In this document: piece after piece, positions 1 through 7,563 of the stretch
Position numbering within the stretch: the stretch's first letter is position 1
How the letters are laid out: each line of letters opens with the position of its first letter
Assembly: GCA_016744335.1 (NCBI GenBank)
Contig: JADGEO010000009.1
Span: forward strand, 1-64,000
Length of the DNA stretch: 64,000 bases
Direction: 5' to 3'
Source of the DNA: Anaerolineales bacterium
Lineage (GTDB): Bacteria > Chloroflexota > Anaerolineae > Anaerolineales > Villigracilaceae
Made by a program: the position numbers and the translations under genes
The notes under the pieces: generated by a model
Told to the model about the DNA's origin: nothing
Seen by the model: only the letters and a program-made list of their open reading frames with translations
The model's database searches: none

Positions 1-61
1 AACGCTTCAAATGTGCTTTGAGCACCCAGTATCTTGAAAAGGTCTTGTTAGGGGCTAAATT

Positions 62-646
62 TCATGCGTAAGCCCTGGGTAAATCATCGAGGGCAAAAAA
101 ACCTACATCAGGGGTTTCGTGGCTGGGACGCGCTTCTCCGTCTAAAATTTCGCAGAGAAAAAGTAATTTGAAGGCATGATAAAAAGGCATCCACTCTTCG
201 TTGGGGACGCGGTTGGCATCGTAAACGCCAACAACGCGCATCACGCGCACATTAAATCCGCTTTCTTCGCGTACTTCTCGGATAATTGCTTCGGAGGGTG
301 TATCGCCCACATCTGCCCAACCACCAGGGAGACTCCAGCGGTTATCATTAACTTCTTGGACAAGCAGAATTTTATCATCGCGAAAGACTGCGGCGCGCAC
401 ATCCACTTTTGGCGTGATATAGCCAGGTTGCATGGCGAAACTTGCAGAAACTTCTTCTTGCGAGAGTGTGTTTTTCGAAGCGACAATCTCCGCAGAAATC
501 TCTCGCAATCTTTCGTAGCGTTCGGTATCGTATCCGCTATGGGCGTGTTCCAAGCCAACTTGCGAAATCGAGTGCAATTCACGCGCGATTTTTAGCCATT
601 CTGGAATTTTCACATTTTCTCCAAAGCCTTTCGGCAATATCATCAT
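62..646 (-). CDS. NUDIX hydrolase with N-terminal Nudix_N-type domain
   Basis: The 194-residue protein carries a NUDIX box at about residues 109-131 (GGWADVGDTPSEA followed by REVREESGF), the Mg-binding motif of enzymes that hydrolyse nucleoside diphosphates linked to another moiety. The first ~60 residues (IPEWLKIARELHSISQ, then a Tyr/Glu/Arg-rich helix) match the helical N-terminal extension of the ADP-ribose/CDP-choline pyrophosphatase subgroup. The usual GGxxExGE appears as GGWADVGD, with Asp for the last Glu. The protein ends soon after LDDLP, a little shorter than many relatives, so the C-terminus may be slightly trimmed. Two ATGs are adjacent (646, 643) and no clear ribosome-binding site is visible. 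The exact substrate cannot be read from sequence. Confidence 0.9.
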   Translation of the reverse strand: MMILPKGFGENVKIPEWLKIARELHSISQVGLEHAHSGYDTERYERLREISAEIVASKNTLSQEEVSASFAMQPGYITPKVDVRAAVFRDDKILLVQEVNDNRWSLPGGWADVGDTPSEAIIREVREESGFNVRVMRVVGVYDANRVPNEEWMPFYHAFKLLFLCEILDGEARPSHETPDVGFFALDDLPRAYA

Positions 647-675
647 TTGACTTGAGGCGTTCCCGTTCTTTAGTT

Positions 676-1311
676 CTAACGCAAAAAATAGGCGGCAATC
701 CCAAAGGCAACCGTTAAATTAAGAGACTCTTTCCCACCTTGCATAGGGATATATAAAATACGCTCAGAAATCTGCATAACTTCAGGGTCAATGCCAGCAA
801 GTTCGTTACCAATCACTAGTGCAATTTTCTGCTTATATTGCGGAGGCTTTGCATCAAATAGCGATGTGGCTTCTTCTCCGCCCTCAATAGCCCATAGAGA
901 AAAGCCATCATCTTGCAAACTTTTTGCCGCGTGCAACGCGTTATTGTGATATTCCCAAGCGACCAATTTTTCTGCCCCAATAGCGGTTTTGGCTAGACGC
1001 GGATTTTCTGGGGTCGCTGTCATACCACAGAGATGTAGTTTACTAACGCCCACCGATGCCGCGGTTCTAAAAATTGAGCCAACATTATAAATACTACGGA
1101 TATTATCGAGCAAAACTTCTGTTTCGAGAGAAAGGGGAGAAAGACTTTCTTTTTTCACCCGATGTCGTCCATACGAAAGACCAACCTTTTTTAGTGGGGC
1201 AGCACATTTAGGACAAGAACTAATCACTTTTTCACCTTCCATTATTGGAAAGCGAAAACGGCAATTTTCAGCGGTACATTCTTGAATTTGAAAGGAAGGA
1301 TTTTTGCTCAT
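676..1311 (-). CDS. TrmH/SpoU-family RNA 2'-O-methyltransferase with N-terminal zinc ribbon
   Basis: The SPOUT methylase domain spans about residues 62-211 with the three SpoU motifs: LDNIRSIYNVGSIFRTA (motif 1), IGNELAGIDPEV (motif 2) and IPMQGGKESLNLTVAFG (motif 3, part of the SAM-binding trefoil knot). The first 40 residues contain C12, C17, C33 and C36, spaced like a zinc ribbon (CX4C...CX2C), probably for RNA binding. Such enzymes methylate a ribose 2'-OH in tRNA or rRNA; the target nucleotide is not predictable here. The start codon overlaps the stop of the upstream membrane-protein gene by 4 bp, implying translational coupling. Confidence 0.88.
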   Translation of the reverse strand: MSKNPSFQIQECTAENCRFRFPIMEGEKVISSCPKCAAPLKKVGLSYGRHRVKKESLSPLSLETEVLLDNIRSIYNVGSIFRTAASVGVSKLHLCGMTATPENPRLAKTAIGAEKLVAWEYHNNALHAAKSLQDDGFSLWAIEGGEEATSLFDAKPPQYKQKIALVIGNELAGIDPEVMQISERILYIPMQGGKESLNLTVAFGIAAYFLR

Positions 1312-1922
1312 GAGTGATGGGGTTCAACCTTTAAAACCTTAAAACCCCACTGTATTGTAGGGCCAATTAATAATGCGAAAGCAAGTGTCCCGATACCCAC
1401 AGGGCCACCAATGAGCCATCCGATAGTGACAACCGTAATCTCGATAATCGTGCGTGCCGTGCGAAGGCTAAGTCCCGTTGTGCGTTTCAAGCCCAACATC
1501 AAGCTATCTCGCGGCCCCGCACCTGCATCTGTGCCGATATAAATTGCACTGGCGAATCCCATCATCAGAATGGCTGACAAGAGCATGGAGATTTGCACCA
1601 ATGATTTGTCGTTAACCGAAGGAATAAAGCGAAGAAATAAATCGAGCCAAGGTCCAATGCTAAGGATATTCGCAAGCGTACCCCAGCCTATTTGCTCGTG
1701 CATCAACAAGGCACCTGAAAGCACTAAAAACCCAGAGATTACCGTCATTGTTCCTGGCGTAATATGTAAAAGATTAGCAAGTCCCACCTCAAGCACACCC
1801 CAAGCCCCTGTGCCTAAATTTGCTTGAATCAAGAATGCAATAGAAAGCCCAAAAATTGCAAAGCCAATTTGAATTCGAAGAAAATCACGCGGGAAAGTTT
1901 TCCAAATAATAGGTTTAAACAT
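1308..1922 (-). CDS. YczE/YitT-like integral membrane protein
   Basis: The 204-residue, strongly hydrophobic protein has about five or six predicted membrane helices. It shows the family pattern IQANLGTGAWGVLEVGL after the first helix and the repeat-like GTDAGAGPRDSLMLGL in the middle. These glycine-rich segments recur in YczE/YitT proteins, whose function is poorly defined. It overlaps the SpoU methylase gene by 4 bp and lies downstream of the large glycosyltransferase gene on the same strand. No functional inference is safe beyond an integral membrane protein. Confidence 0.8.
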   Translation of the reverse strand: MFKPIIWKTFPRDFLRIQIGFAIFGLSIAFLIQANLGTGAWGVLEVGLANLLHITPGTMTVISGFLVLSGALLMHEQIGWGTLANILSIGPWLDLFLRFIPSVNDKSLVQISMLLSAILMMGFASAIYIGTDAGAGPRDSLMLGLKRTTGLSLRTARTIIEITVVTIGWLIGGPVGIGTLAFALLIGPTIQWGFKVLKVEPHHS

Positions 1923-2014
1923 GCCGGCGATAATACCACGTATTAAAGACTATCGAAAAGAAAATATAAGAACCCGCTCCCTTTAGGCGAAGGGATTTTT
2001 ATATTTCATTAAAC

Positions 2015-4531
2015 TCACTCACCACTACTACAAAAAACAAACCCTTTTTCACTGATGATCGTCTTTTCTTCATCTATTACATAGACCAAACGCGATTCTA
2101 TGTGGGTGTCTGTAAGACATCCTAAAACGATGACATCTACACCATTAGGGAAGGTGGCGGGCATATCTTTAACGGGGAAGACCATATCCACTCTTTTATC
2201 TTTGATGAGAATAAATCCCATACGTGAAAAATCTTGTGCATCGTAGGCGGGCCAAGGGTTAGCGGAGACCATCCCATCGTTGCGATAATAGTAGCGTGGA
2301 TAAATCAATCTCCCCATGACGATTTTTGCGTTTTCTTGCTCGGCAAATGTAGCGACTTCTGCACTATAAGGCACGATTGCTGTCAGAAGTTCTTCTTCGG
2401 TGAGCGCGGGGTAATGTGCGGGGATATTTTTCTCTAAGAGAATGGGGGAGAAGCCAATGATGAGAAAAAATACAGCGCTAAAGAAGATTTTTTTATAAAG
2501 ATGTGGGGTTTTCTTGACAGAAGGGCTAAAGCCCTGCCTACTCGGAGAAGAAATCCCCAAAAGGGAAGCCAGAATAATGACAAGTTCTATAAACCCAATG
2601 CCAAAATAAAAATAGGCAACCCAATCACCGGGGAAGTCGTACCGCCAACCAGAGAAGCGGGCAATGCCATTGGAGAGGGCATAACCGAGATTAATAGCCA
2701 GAGGCACCAAGCCCGCCCATTTTAGTTTTCTCCATGCCGTGCCAATTCCTAGGGCTATAATGGCGAGATAAAAAACAAGTAAAAATTGATTGGCGAGACT
2801 AATATGCCCGTCCCAGTTTGTCCAGTAGATATTGATGGGTTCTTGAAAACCGTAAAAGGGTTCTATATGCGGGAGGGCGTTTAGTCCATTAATTTCTGTA
2901 GATAAAAAGTGCGTGGCGATAAAATGACTAACATAAAGAGGGTTTTCAAGTGCAAACTCGAGAACGGAATTAGAAACACTTTCATTTTCATAGTCAAAAT
3001 CGAGCGATAAATTATCTGTTTTTCTGTATTGGCTGGCTAAAACCGAGAGTTGTTTGGGGTCGTCAAAGGTGAATTTGCCTGTCAGTTTGGCGTTGCGCGT
3101 TAGCCATGGAGAGATGACTAGAGCTAATCCAAAAATAAAAATCAGACTACCTTTTATCCATTTTTTCCAATTGGGGAGATAAGCAAAAAAGCTAAGAAGA
3201 AAAACAAAGGGCAGAATTAGCATGGTTTGCGTGCGGAGGAGGAGTAGCATTCCAAAAACACCACCAGCCACGAAAGGAAGCCCTTCGTCTGCGCTCTTCC
3301 CTTTGGTCATCGCTCCGCTCAGGGACTGGCTTTGTTTCAGCCAGTAAATGATGACTAGGGCAACCAAGCCCAAAACAAGGGCGGTCGGGAGGTCTGTTAG
3401 CGTCATCCGAGAATTGGAAACACGCGTCTGCGAGGAGACGAGGAGATTCGTCCACTCGCGGAATATCCCTAAAAAAGCAATAACGATGCCCGCTTCTTTG
3501 CTATGGAGCGTCTTCCCAAGAAAATAAAGGAGAACAGGGAAAAGGGCATAAAAGAGGGTTTGCCCAAGCATGATGTGATCGTAATTATTAATGCCAACAA
3601 GGGCGCGTAAGCCCGTTAGAAAGACGATATAGAGCGGGCGGGGTGGAATTTGGGTGATAAATCCCTGCCCGAGCAAAAGCCCCTGCGAGAGATAGTCATA
3701 AAAACCTGCGTCTGAATAGGGGAGCGATTTGCCAAGCGGATAGGCAAAAGGGGCGTAGAAGCTGTTTTTGAGCACTTCCATTGGCACGCTCCACCAAATG
3801 ATGACAGCAATGCTCCAAATGAGGAGAGGGATGAAGATATTGCCAAGTTTTTTAGATGTTTTTCTGTATGAAAAAAGGAGCGTGAGAAAACCAAGCGTGA
3901 GAGCGAGAATAAATTGCCAGCCCTGTATAGCGATGCCGGGTTCTGACCAATATGCTGTATCGGGAATTAGCCCAATGCGAGTGATGGAGACAAAGGCAAA
4001 GAGGGCGAGAAAAATGGCGAAAATAATCAGTGAAATTTTATCCACAAATACTTCATCTCGGCTCAGTACAGGTTTTGTAGATTTTTTTGTTTTGTTGCGA
4101 AGATAAAATAACCAAAGAGAAAGTTGATAGCCTAAAACGATGATATAAAAGACAAGTGGTGCGGCACGCAAGTAGAGTGGAAGATATTTTTCAGGGTCAT
4201 AATAACGTAAAAAGAAAAGGATAATTGAAGTAAAAAGAGCAAGAAAAAAAGAAAGCCAATTTAATAGACTGTAAGCTTTAGGATAATTTTGGGGGTTGAG
4301 ATATTCTCTAAATTTCCCCTTTCTTTTTGTGAGAAATAATAGCCCCAAAAAGAAGAAAATAGCGAAGAAAAGAATAACTGCCATCAGCAAACGAGATGCT
4401 GAAAGTCCTAAAATAAGTGCATTTGAAGAATCTGTAGGAATACTAAGAAGCTTAAATAACGCAAAGCCTCCTTCAAGGGAGGCGATGATGAAAAAAAACT
4501 GCCAGTGTTTTAGTCTTTTTGTGGGGGACAT
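2015..4531 (-). CDS. GT39-like membrane glycosyltransferase (ArnT/PMT superfamily)
   Basis: The 838-residue protein has a dozen or more hydrophobic helices over its first ~650 residues and an extracytoplasmic C-terminal domain, the layout of GT-C enzymes that transfer sugars from polyprenyl-phosphate donors. The segment PYSDAGFYDYLSQGL matches the acidic first external loop of the GT39 family, followed by a conserved GQTLFYALFPVLLYFLG helix. I chose the ATG at 4531 (MSPTKRLKHW) rather than the in-frame ATG at 4585, because the longer version would start inside a terminator-like hairpin (4541-4604). Residues encoded near 2518-2551 (SSPSRQGFSPS) come from a palindromic repeat also found in hypF. 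Sugar and acceptor are unknown. Confidence 0.8.
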   Translation of the reverse strand: MSPTKRLKHWQFFFIIASLEGGFALFKLLSIPTDSSNALILGLSASRLLMAVILFFAIFFFLGLLFLTKRKGKFREYLNPQNYPKAYSLLNWLSFFLALFTSIILFFLRYYDPEKYLPLYLRAAPLVFYIIVLGYQLSLWLFYLRNKTKKSTKPVLSRDEVFVDKISLIIFAIFLALFAFVSITRIGLIPDTAYWSEPGIAIQGWQFILALTLGFLTLLFSYRKTSKKLGNIFIPLLIWSIAVIIWWSVPMEVLKNSFYAPFAYPLGKSLPYSDAGFYDYLSQGLLLGQGFITQIPPRPLYIVFLTGLRALVGINNYDHIMLGQTLFYALFPVLLYFLGKTLHSKEAGIVIAFLGIFREWTNLLVSSQTRVSNSRMTLTDLPTALVLGLVALVIIYWLKQSQSLSGAMTKGKSADEGLPFVAGGVFGMLLLLRTQTMLILPFVFLLSFFAYLPNWKKWIKGSLIFIFGLALVISPWLTRNAKLTGKFTFDDPKQLSVLASQYRKTDNLSLDFDYENESVSNSVLEFALENPLYVSHFIATHFLSTEINGLNALPHIEPFYGFQEPINIYWTNWDGHISLANQFLLVFYLAIIALGIGTAWRKLKWAGLVPLAINLGYALSNGIARFSGWRYDFPGDWVAYFYFGIGFIELVIILASLLGISSPSRQGFSPSVKKTPHLYKKIFFSAVFFLIIGFSPILLEKNIPAHYPALTEEELLTAIVPYSAEVATFAEQENAKIVMGRLIYPRYYYRNDGMVSANPWPAYDAQDFSRMGFILIKDKRVDMVFPVKDMPATFPNGVDVIVLGCLTDTHIESRLVYVIDEEKTIISEKGFVFCSSGE
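2518..2551 (-). repeat. Palindromic repeat R3, copy inside the GT39-like gene
   Basis: The core AGGGCTAAAGCCCT is a short hairpin. On the minus strand the segment reads almost the same as 16486-16518 inside hypF (TCTTC, CGTAG/AGTAG, then GGGCTTTAGCCCTT). Both copies are read in the same frame, giving SSPSRQGFSP here and SSPRSKGFSP in HypF. It lies where the protein leaves its last membrane-anchored core region, a place likely to tolerate an insertion. Confidence 0.65.
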
Positions 4532-4540
4532 ATAAATAAA

Positions 4541-4604
4541 AACCGCCAAGATACGGAGCTCGCTAAGATTTAAAAAACTTGGCATTCTCTGTATCTTGGC
4601 GGTT
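4541..4604 (-). terminator. Terminator-like hairpin downstream of the 100-aa gene
   Basis: A perfect 14-bp inverted repeat (AACCGCCAAGATAC at 4541-4554, GTATCTTGGCGGTT at 4591-4604) is followed on the minus strand by TTTTTATTTAT. It sits just past the stop of the gene at 4620-4922. The 36-nt loop is long for an intrinsic terminator, so efficiency is uncertain. Confidence 0.55.
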
Positions 4605-4619
4605 CTGCTTTGAGATTAG

Positions 4620-4922
4620 CTAAAACTGAAATCCCGTTCGCGCAGGGACAATTTTATAAGAAAAATTATCGATAAAATCAAGGAGTTTTTCTTCTAAAAC
4701 GCCCCATTCGACTGTACTTAACATGCGTTGCACTTCAGCAATATCTACGGCAATCATCCCGACCTGAATTTGGGGATAATCGCCATAAACGGTTGCCCAA
4801 GCATCAAGGGAATGAAAGCCAAGCTTTTGAACGCCAGGGATAAATTCACTAATAATGAACTCGAAGTATTTCTGTTCGTTTTCTTGAGAAATATCCCAAG
4901 TCATTATAATTTTTACAGCCAT
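4620..4922 (-). CDS. Small hypothetical protein, possibly a dimeric alpha/beta-barrel fold
   Basis: This 100-residue soluble protein (MAVKIIMTWDISQENEQKYF...) has no motif I recognise with confidence. The alternation of a beta strand (KIIMTWDI), a helix (ENEQKYFEFIISEF), a strand around DAWATVYGD and a second strand-helix pair (QVGMIAVDIAEVQRMLS) resembles ferredoxin-like dimeric barrel proteins such as NIPSNAP/ABM relatives, but that is inference. A good Shine-Dalgarno (AGGAGC) precedes the ATG. It follows the metallo-beta-lactamase-fold gene by 16 bp and is probably co-transcribed with it. Confidence 0.7.
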   Translation of the reverse strand: MAVKIIMTWDISQENEQKYFEFIISEFIPGVQKLGFHSLDAWATVYGDYPQIQVGMIAVDIAEVQRMLSTVEWGVLEEKLLDFIDNFSYKIVPARTGFQF

Positions 4923-4938
4923 AAATTTGCTCCTATTT

Positions 4939-5574
4939 TTACTGAGCTTCGAGAACGACTACGCGCGCATCCTCTGATAGGCTTCCTGATTTAATCTTAA
5001 GTGATTCTTCAGCTTCCACAGTCCCCATGCCCATTTCTTTGATAAATTTATCTAAAGAATCAAGAGGCAATTTCGTATTAGGGGTAGCATAATTCATCGG
5101 GATAATAATACTCGGCGACAAAACACCAACAACCTCAGCCGCTTTTGCCGCGCTCAACCCCTCCCCTCCGCCAATTGGCACGAGAACGACATTCACTTCA
5201 CCTAAAGCATCCACTTGTGAACGGCTGGGCACAGCGCGCAAATCACCGAGATGGGCAATTGTGATGCCATCGTAATCAAAAACATAAAGGGTGTTGCGGA
5301 GCTGGTCATCTTGTGTTTTTCCGTTTGTTCGCACGCCTGTTATAAAAACACCACCAATTTCATATTCGCCAGGTCCATTGAGCAAATGTTTATAGCCTTT
5401 CACGCCATCTACAAAATTATGCCCAGCGGCTTCATGACTCACCGTTACGATATCCGATTTGAGTTTTAAAGCATTATAACCAACGACCTTGTGATCGAAA
5501 GGGTCAGTAACAACAGAGTCTGAACCACGCTCTGCTAATCTAAAACAAGATTGTCCGTACCAAGTAATTTCCAT
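4939..5574 (-). CDS. MBL-fold metal-dependent hydrolase (UlaG/Lactamase_B_3-like)
   Basis: The 211-residue protein begins with MEITWYGQSCFRL, the typical start of the short metallo-beta-lactamase-fold family (PF13483 type). The metal-site region reads TVSHEAAGHN: the canonical HxHxDH is degenerate, with two His kept. A second conserved site is IAHLGDL near the middle. A C-terminal helix (SLDKFIKEMG) follows an IIIPMNYATPN segment typical of the group. Family members are often annotated as L-ascorbate-6-phosphate lactonase-like, but the active-site variation makes the substrate unknowable from sequence. The start is supported by GGAGGA upstream. Confidence 0.82.
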   Translation of the reverse strand: MEITWYGQSCFRLAERGSDSVVTDPFDHKVVGYNALKLKSDIVTVSHEAAGHNFVDGVKGYKHLLNGPGEYEIGGVFITGVRTNGKTQDDQLRNTLYVFDYDGITIAHLGDLRAVPSRSQVDALGEVNVVLVPIGGGEGLSAAKAAEVVGVLSPSIIIPMNYATPNTKLPLDSLDKFIKEMGMGTVEAEESLKIKSGSLSEDARVVVLEAQ

Positions 5575-5959
5575 AGTTGTTCCTCCACACCCTATTATAC
5601 CTGCATTTTTTAGGATAGAAAAAGCGATTCGCTCGCGTTTTTGGCTTGCTAATTACTCTTCAACATCTATGCGAAGATGAGCCTCAACCTGACCGAAAAA
5701 AGCACCCAAGCTCCTCTGCCAAATCCGGGCATCTATATGGCAACCAAGCTCAAAGCAGGGGTGTTTCGACACTTTACTCCACGGACTAAACAATCCGACT
5801 AATACCACCCACTCTGTATTGTGACTTCTGTCACTCTTTGCCTGTAACACAAGTCACTATCCTGTTTGTGAATATAATCACATAATGAGTATAGAGGACC
5901 CCCTGCTCACTCCTGTTTCGTTATAGTAACGCAGGTTTTATGTTGTAGAGGAGTGGTCT
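5575..5959. other. 385-bp intergenic regulatory region before hdrC
   Basis: No convincing gene lies here; a 65-codon minus-strand reading frame has no ribosome-binding site or family resemblance. The right half holds three operator-like dyads (listed separately), then a TATAGT hexamer at 5922-5927 that could be a -10 element. A small inverted repeat (CGTTA-TAG-TAACG, 5919-5931, flanked by CCTG/CAGG) overlaps it, followed by the GAGGAG ribosome-binding site at 5948-5953. The region is probably divergent-promoter DNA for the MBL-fold gene and the hdr operon. Confidence 0.6.
5820..5882. promoter_or_regulatory. Three tandem CRP/FNR- or Rex-type operator dyads
   Basis: Three 16-bp dyads of the form TGTGA-N6-TCACA occur in a row: 5820-5835 (TGTGA cttctg TCACT), 5843-5858 (TGTAA cacaag TCACT) and 5867-5882 (TGTGA atataa TCACA, perfect). 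Centre-to-centre distances are 23 and 24 bp. The pattern fits CRP/FNR-family proteins. The outer sites also read TTGTGA, so the NADH/NAD sensor Rex is an alternative. If the -10 is TATAGT at 5922, the nearest site is centred about 60 bp upstream of transcription start, a class I activator position. Confidence 0.6.
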
Positions 5960-6532
5960 ATGTCTCATCTCGCCCCCCAAACAGAAAAAAACTTCAAATT
6001 AATGGAGCAAGTGGCTCAAAAAACTGGTAGCGACTCTAAATTAGAGACTTGCATTCAGTGCGGCACTTGTGGTGGCTCATGCCCTTCAGCAATGGATATG
6101 GAGCATACACCACGCAAGCTTTTTGCACTCTTGCGCGCTGGTGAACGAGAAGAAGTACTCAGCAGTAACACCCCCTGGGTTTGCGTCTCGTGCTATTTTT
6201 GCGCCGTGCGTTGCCCGCAAGAAATCAAAATTCCCGATGTGATGTATACCCTAAAAAGTATGGCGGTTGCAGAAGGCGCATATCGCGATTCGACCGCATC
6301 TGATTTTTCTCGAACCTTTGTTAGCATGGTCGAAAATTATGGGCGTAGTTACGAGTTAGGGCTGGCTACAAGACACTACCTTAGGCATTTTCCCTTGCGT
6401 TTGCCCAGTATGGCACCGATGGGCATAGGGCTACTCAGTAAAAAACGGCTCAATCTCAAACCTAAAAAAATTCAGGGCATCAAGCAACTTAACGCCATTC
6501 TTGATCGCGCCAAAGAACTGGAGGCAGCATGA
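5960..6532 (+). CDS. hdrC: Heterodisulfide reductase subunit C-like iron-sulfur protein
   Basis: The 190-residue protein has two CX2CX2CX3CP [4Fe-4S] motifs at C31-C41 (CIQCGTCGGSCP) and C75-C85 (CVSCYFCAVRCP), as in HdrC. HdrC relays electrons between HdrA and HdrB. Helical sequence between and after the clusters (EHTPRKLFALLRAGE, VMYTLKSMAVAEGAYRD) is family-typical. It is the first gene of a plus-strand operon, has a clear GAGGAG ribosome-binding site, and its stop overlaps the hdrB start by 4 bp. In a bacterium the HdrBC acceptor is usually not CoM-S-S-CoB, so the physiological electron acceptor is unknown. Confidence 0.93.
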   Translation: MSHLAPQTEKNFKLMEQVAQKTGSDSKLETCIQCGTCGGSCPSAMDMEHTPRKLFALLRAGEREEVLSSNTPWVCVSCYFCAVRCPQEIKIPDVMYTLKSMAVAEGAYRDSTASDFSRTFVSMVENYGRSYELGLATRHYLRHFPLRLPSMAPMGIGLLSKKRLNLKPKKIQGIKQLNAILDRAKELEAA

Positions 6533-7563
6533 GCAAATATCTCTACTACCCCGGCTGTTCAATGGAAGGAAGTGGCAAAGCCTATCATAATTCTCTTATG
6601 CCCGTTTGTGAAAAAATAGGGTTAGAGTTACAAGAAATTGATGATTGGAATTGCTGCGGTGCCACCGAATATCTCGGCATCAACAAAATTCCCGCTTACG
6701 CGCTCATCGGGCGCAATTTAGCACTCGCCGAAGCACAATCAAATGGTGCGCAGGATATTGTTGCGCCCTGTAGTGCGTGCTATCTCAACCTGACCAAAAT
6801 CGATTCTTATATGGCAAAAAAAAATGGGGTGGATGAATTGATTAACGATGCATTATCCGCTGGTGGGCTTAGCTACGAACCCGGGCAACTCGGCATTCAT
6901 CATCTTTTGGACCTAATCGTCTATGAAATTGGGCTTGACACCGTTAAAGAAAAGGTGGTGCGCCCCTTAACAGGCTTGCGTGTTGCCCCCTATATTGGTT
7001 GCATGGCTCCCCGCTACGATTATGCCAAACGCTGGTCAGATAGCGAACATCCCCTCGAACTCGATTGGCTTCTCGGAGCTTTGGGCGCAGAAGTAGTCGA
7101 TTATCCCCTCAAAACCCATTGTTGCGGTGGACACATGCCCCAAATTGGTCCCGATACTGCCTATGAGCTAATTCATCGTCTCGTAGATTATGCCGAAGAA
7201 GTCAAAACCGACATTATGGTCGCCGTCTGCCCGATGTGTCAGATGAATATAGATGCCTACCAAAACGAGACCAATCAACACCTCGGCACAAAGCACAAGA
7301 TGCCGATCGTCTTCTTTACTCAATTAATGGGACTTGCCTTCGGCATGAGGGAAAGAGATCTTGGGTTTGGTTCAGAATTGGTCAGCGCAAAAGAAGCTAT
7401 ACAAAAAATTGGATCAGAAGTGCCCAAGAAAAAACGCAAGAAAAAAGATAAATTTGCCTTACCCATGCCCCACCCCTTAGGAAATGGCATTCTAAAAAAC
7501 GGCACTAATGGTAAGGAACTGATTCTCCCCACTGAGGGGAGAGCTAGAGGGGGGCGAGCATGA
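6529..7563 (+). CDS. hdrB: Heterodisulfide reductase subunit B-like (two CCG domains)
   Basis: Two cysteine-rich CCG domains are visible: C10...C42-C43...C81-x2-C84 and C158...C198-C199...C234-x2-C237. These coordinate the paired non-cubane [4Fe-4S] clusters that form the disulfide-reducing site of HdrB. The catalytic core ends near residue 290. The remaining ~50 residues are an unusual tail: a Lys-rich patch (KKKRKKKDKF) and then low-complexity sequence ending RARGGRA, encoded by a palindromic stretch (CTCCCCactGAGGGGAG near 7526-7541). The tail is probably repeat-derived. Start and stop overlap hdrC and hdrA by 4 bp each, so the three are translationally coupled. Confidence 0.92.
   Translation: MSKYLYYPGCSMEGSGKAYHNSLMPVCEKIGLELQEIDDWNCCGATEYLGINKIPAYALIGRNLALAEAQSNGAQDIVAPCSACYLNLTKIDSYMAKKNGVDELINDALSAGGLSYEPGQLGIHHLLDLIVYEIGLDTVKEKVVRPLTGLRVAPYIGCMAPRYDYAKRWSDSEHPLELDWLLGALGAEVVDYPLKTHCCGGHMPQIGPDTAYELIHRLVDYAEEVKTDIMVAVCPMCQMNIDAYQNETNQHLGTKHKMPIVFFTQLMGLAFGMRERDLGFGSELVSAKEAIQKIGSEVPKKKRKKKDKFALPMPHPLGNGILKNGTNGKELILPTEGRARGGRA

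Noticed and set aside
5653-5850. 65-codon minus-strand reading frame in the gap before hdrC
   Set aside because: No ribosome-binding site, no family resemblance, Cys/Trp-rich random look, and it overlaps the first two operator-like dyads.
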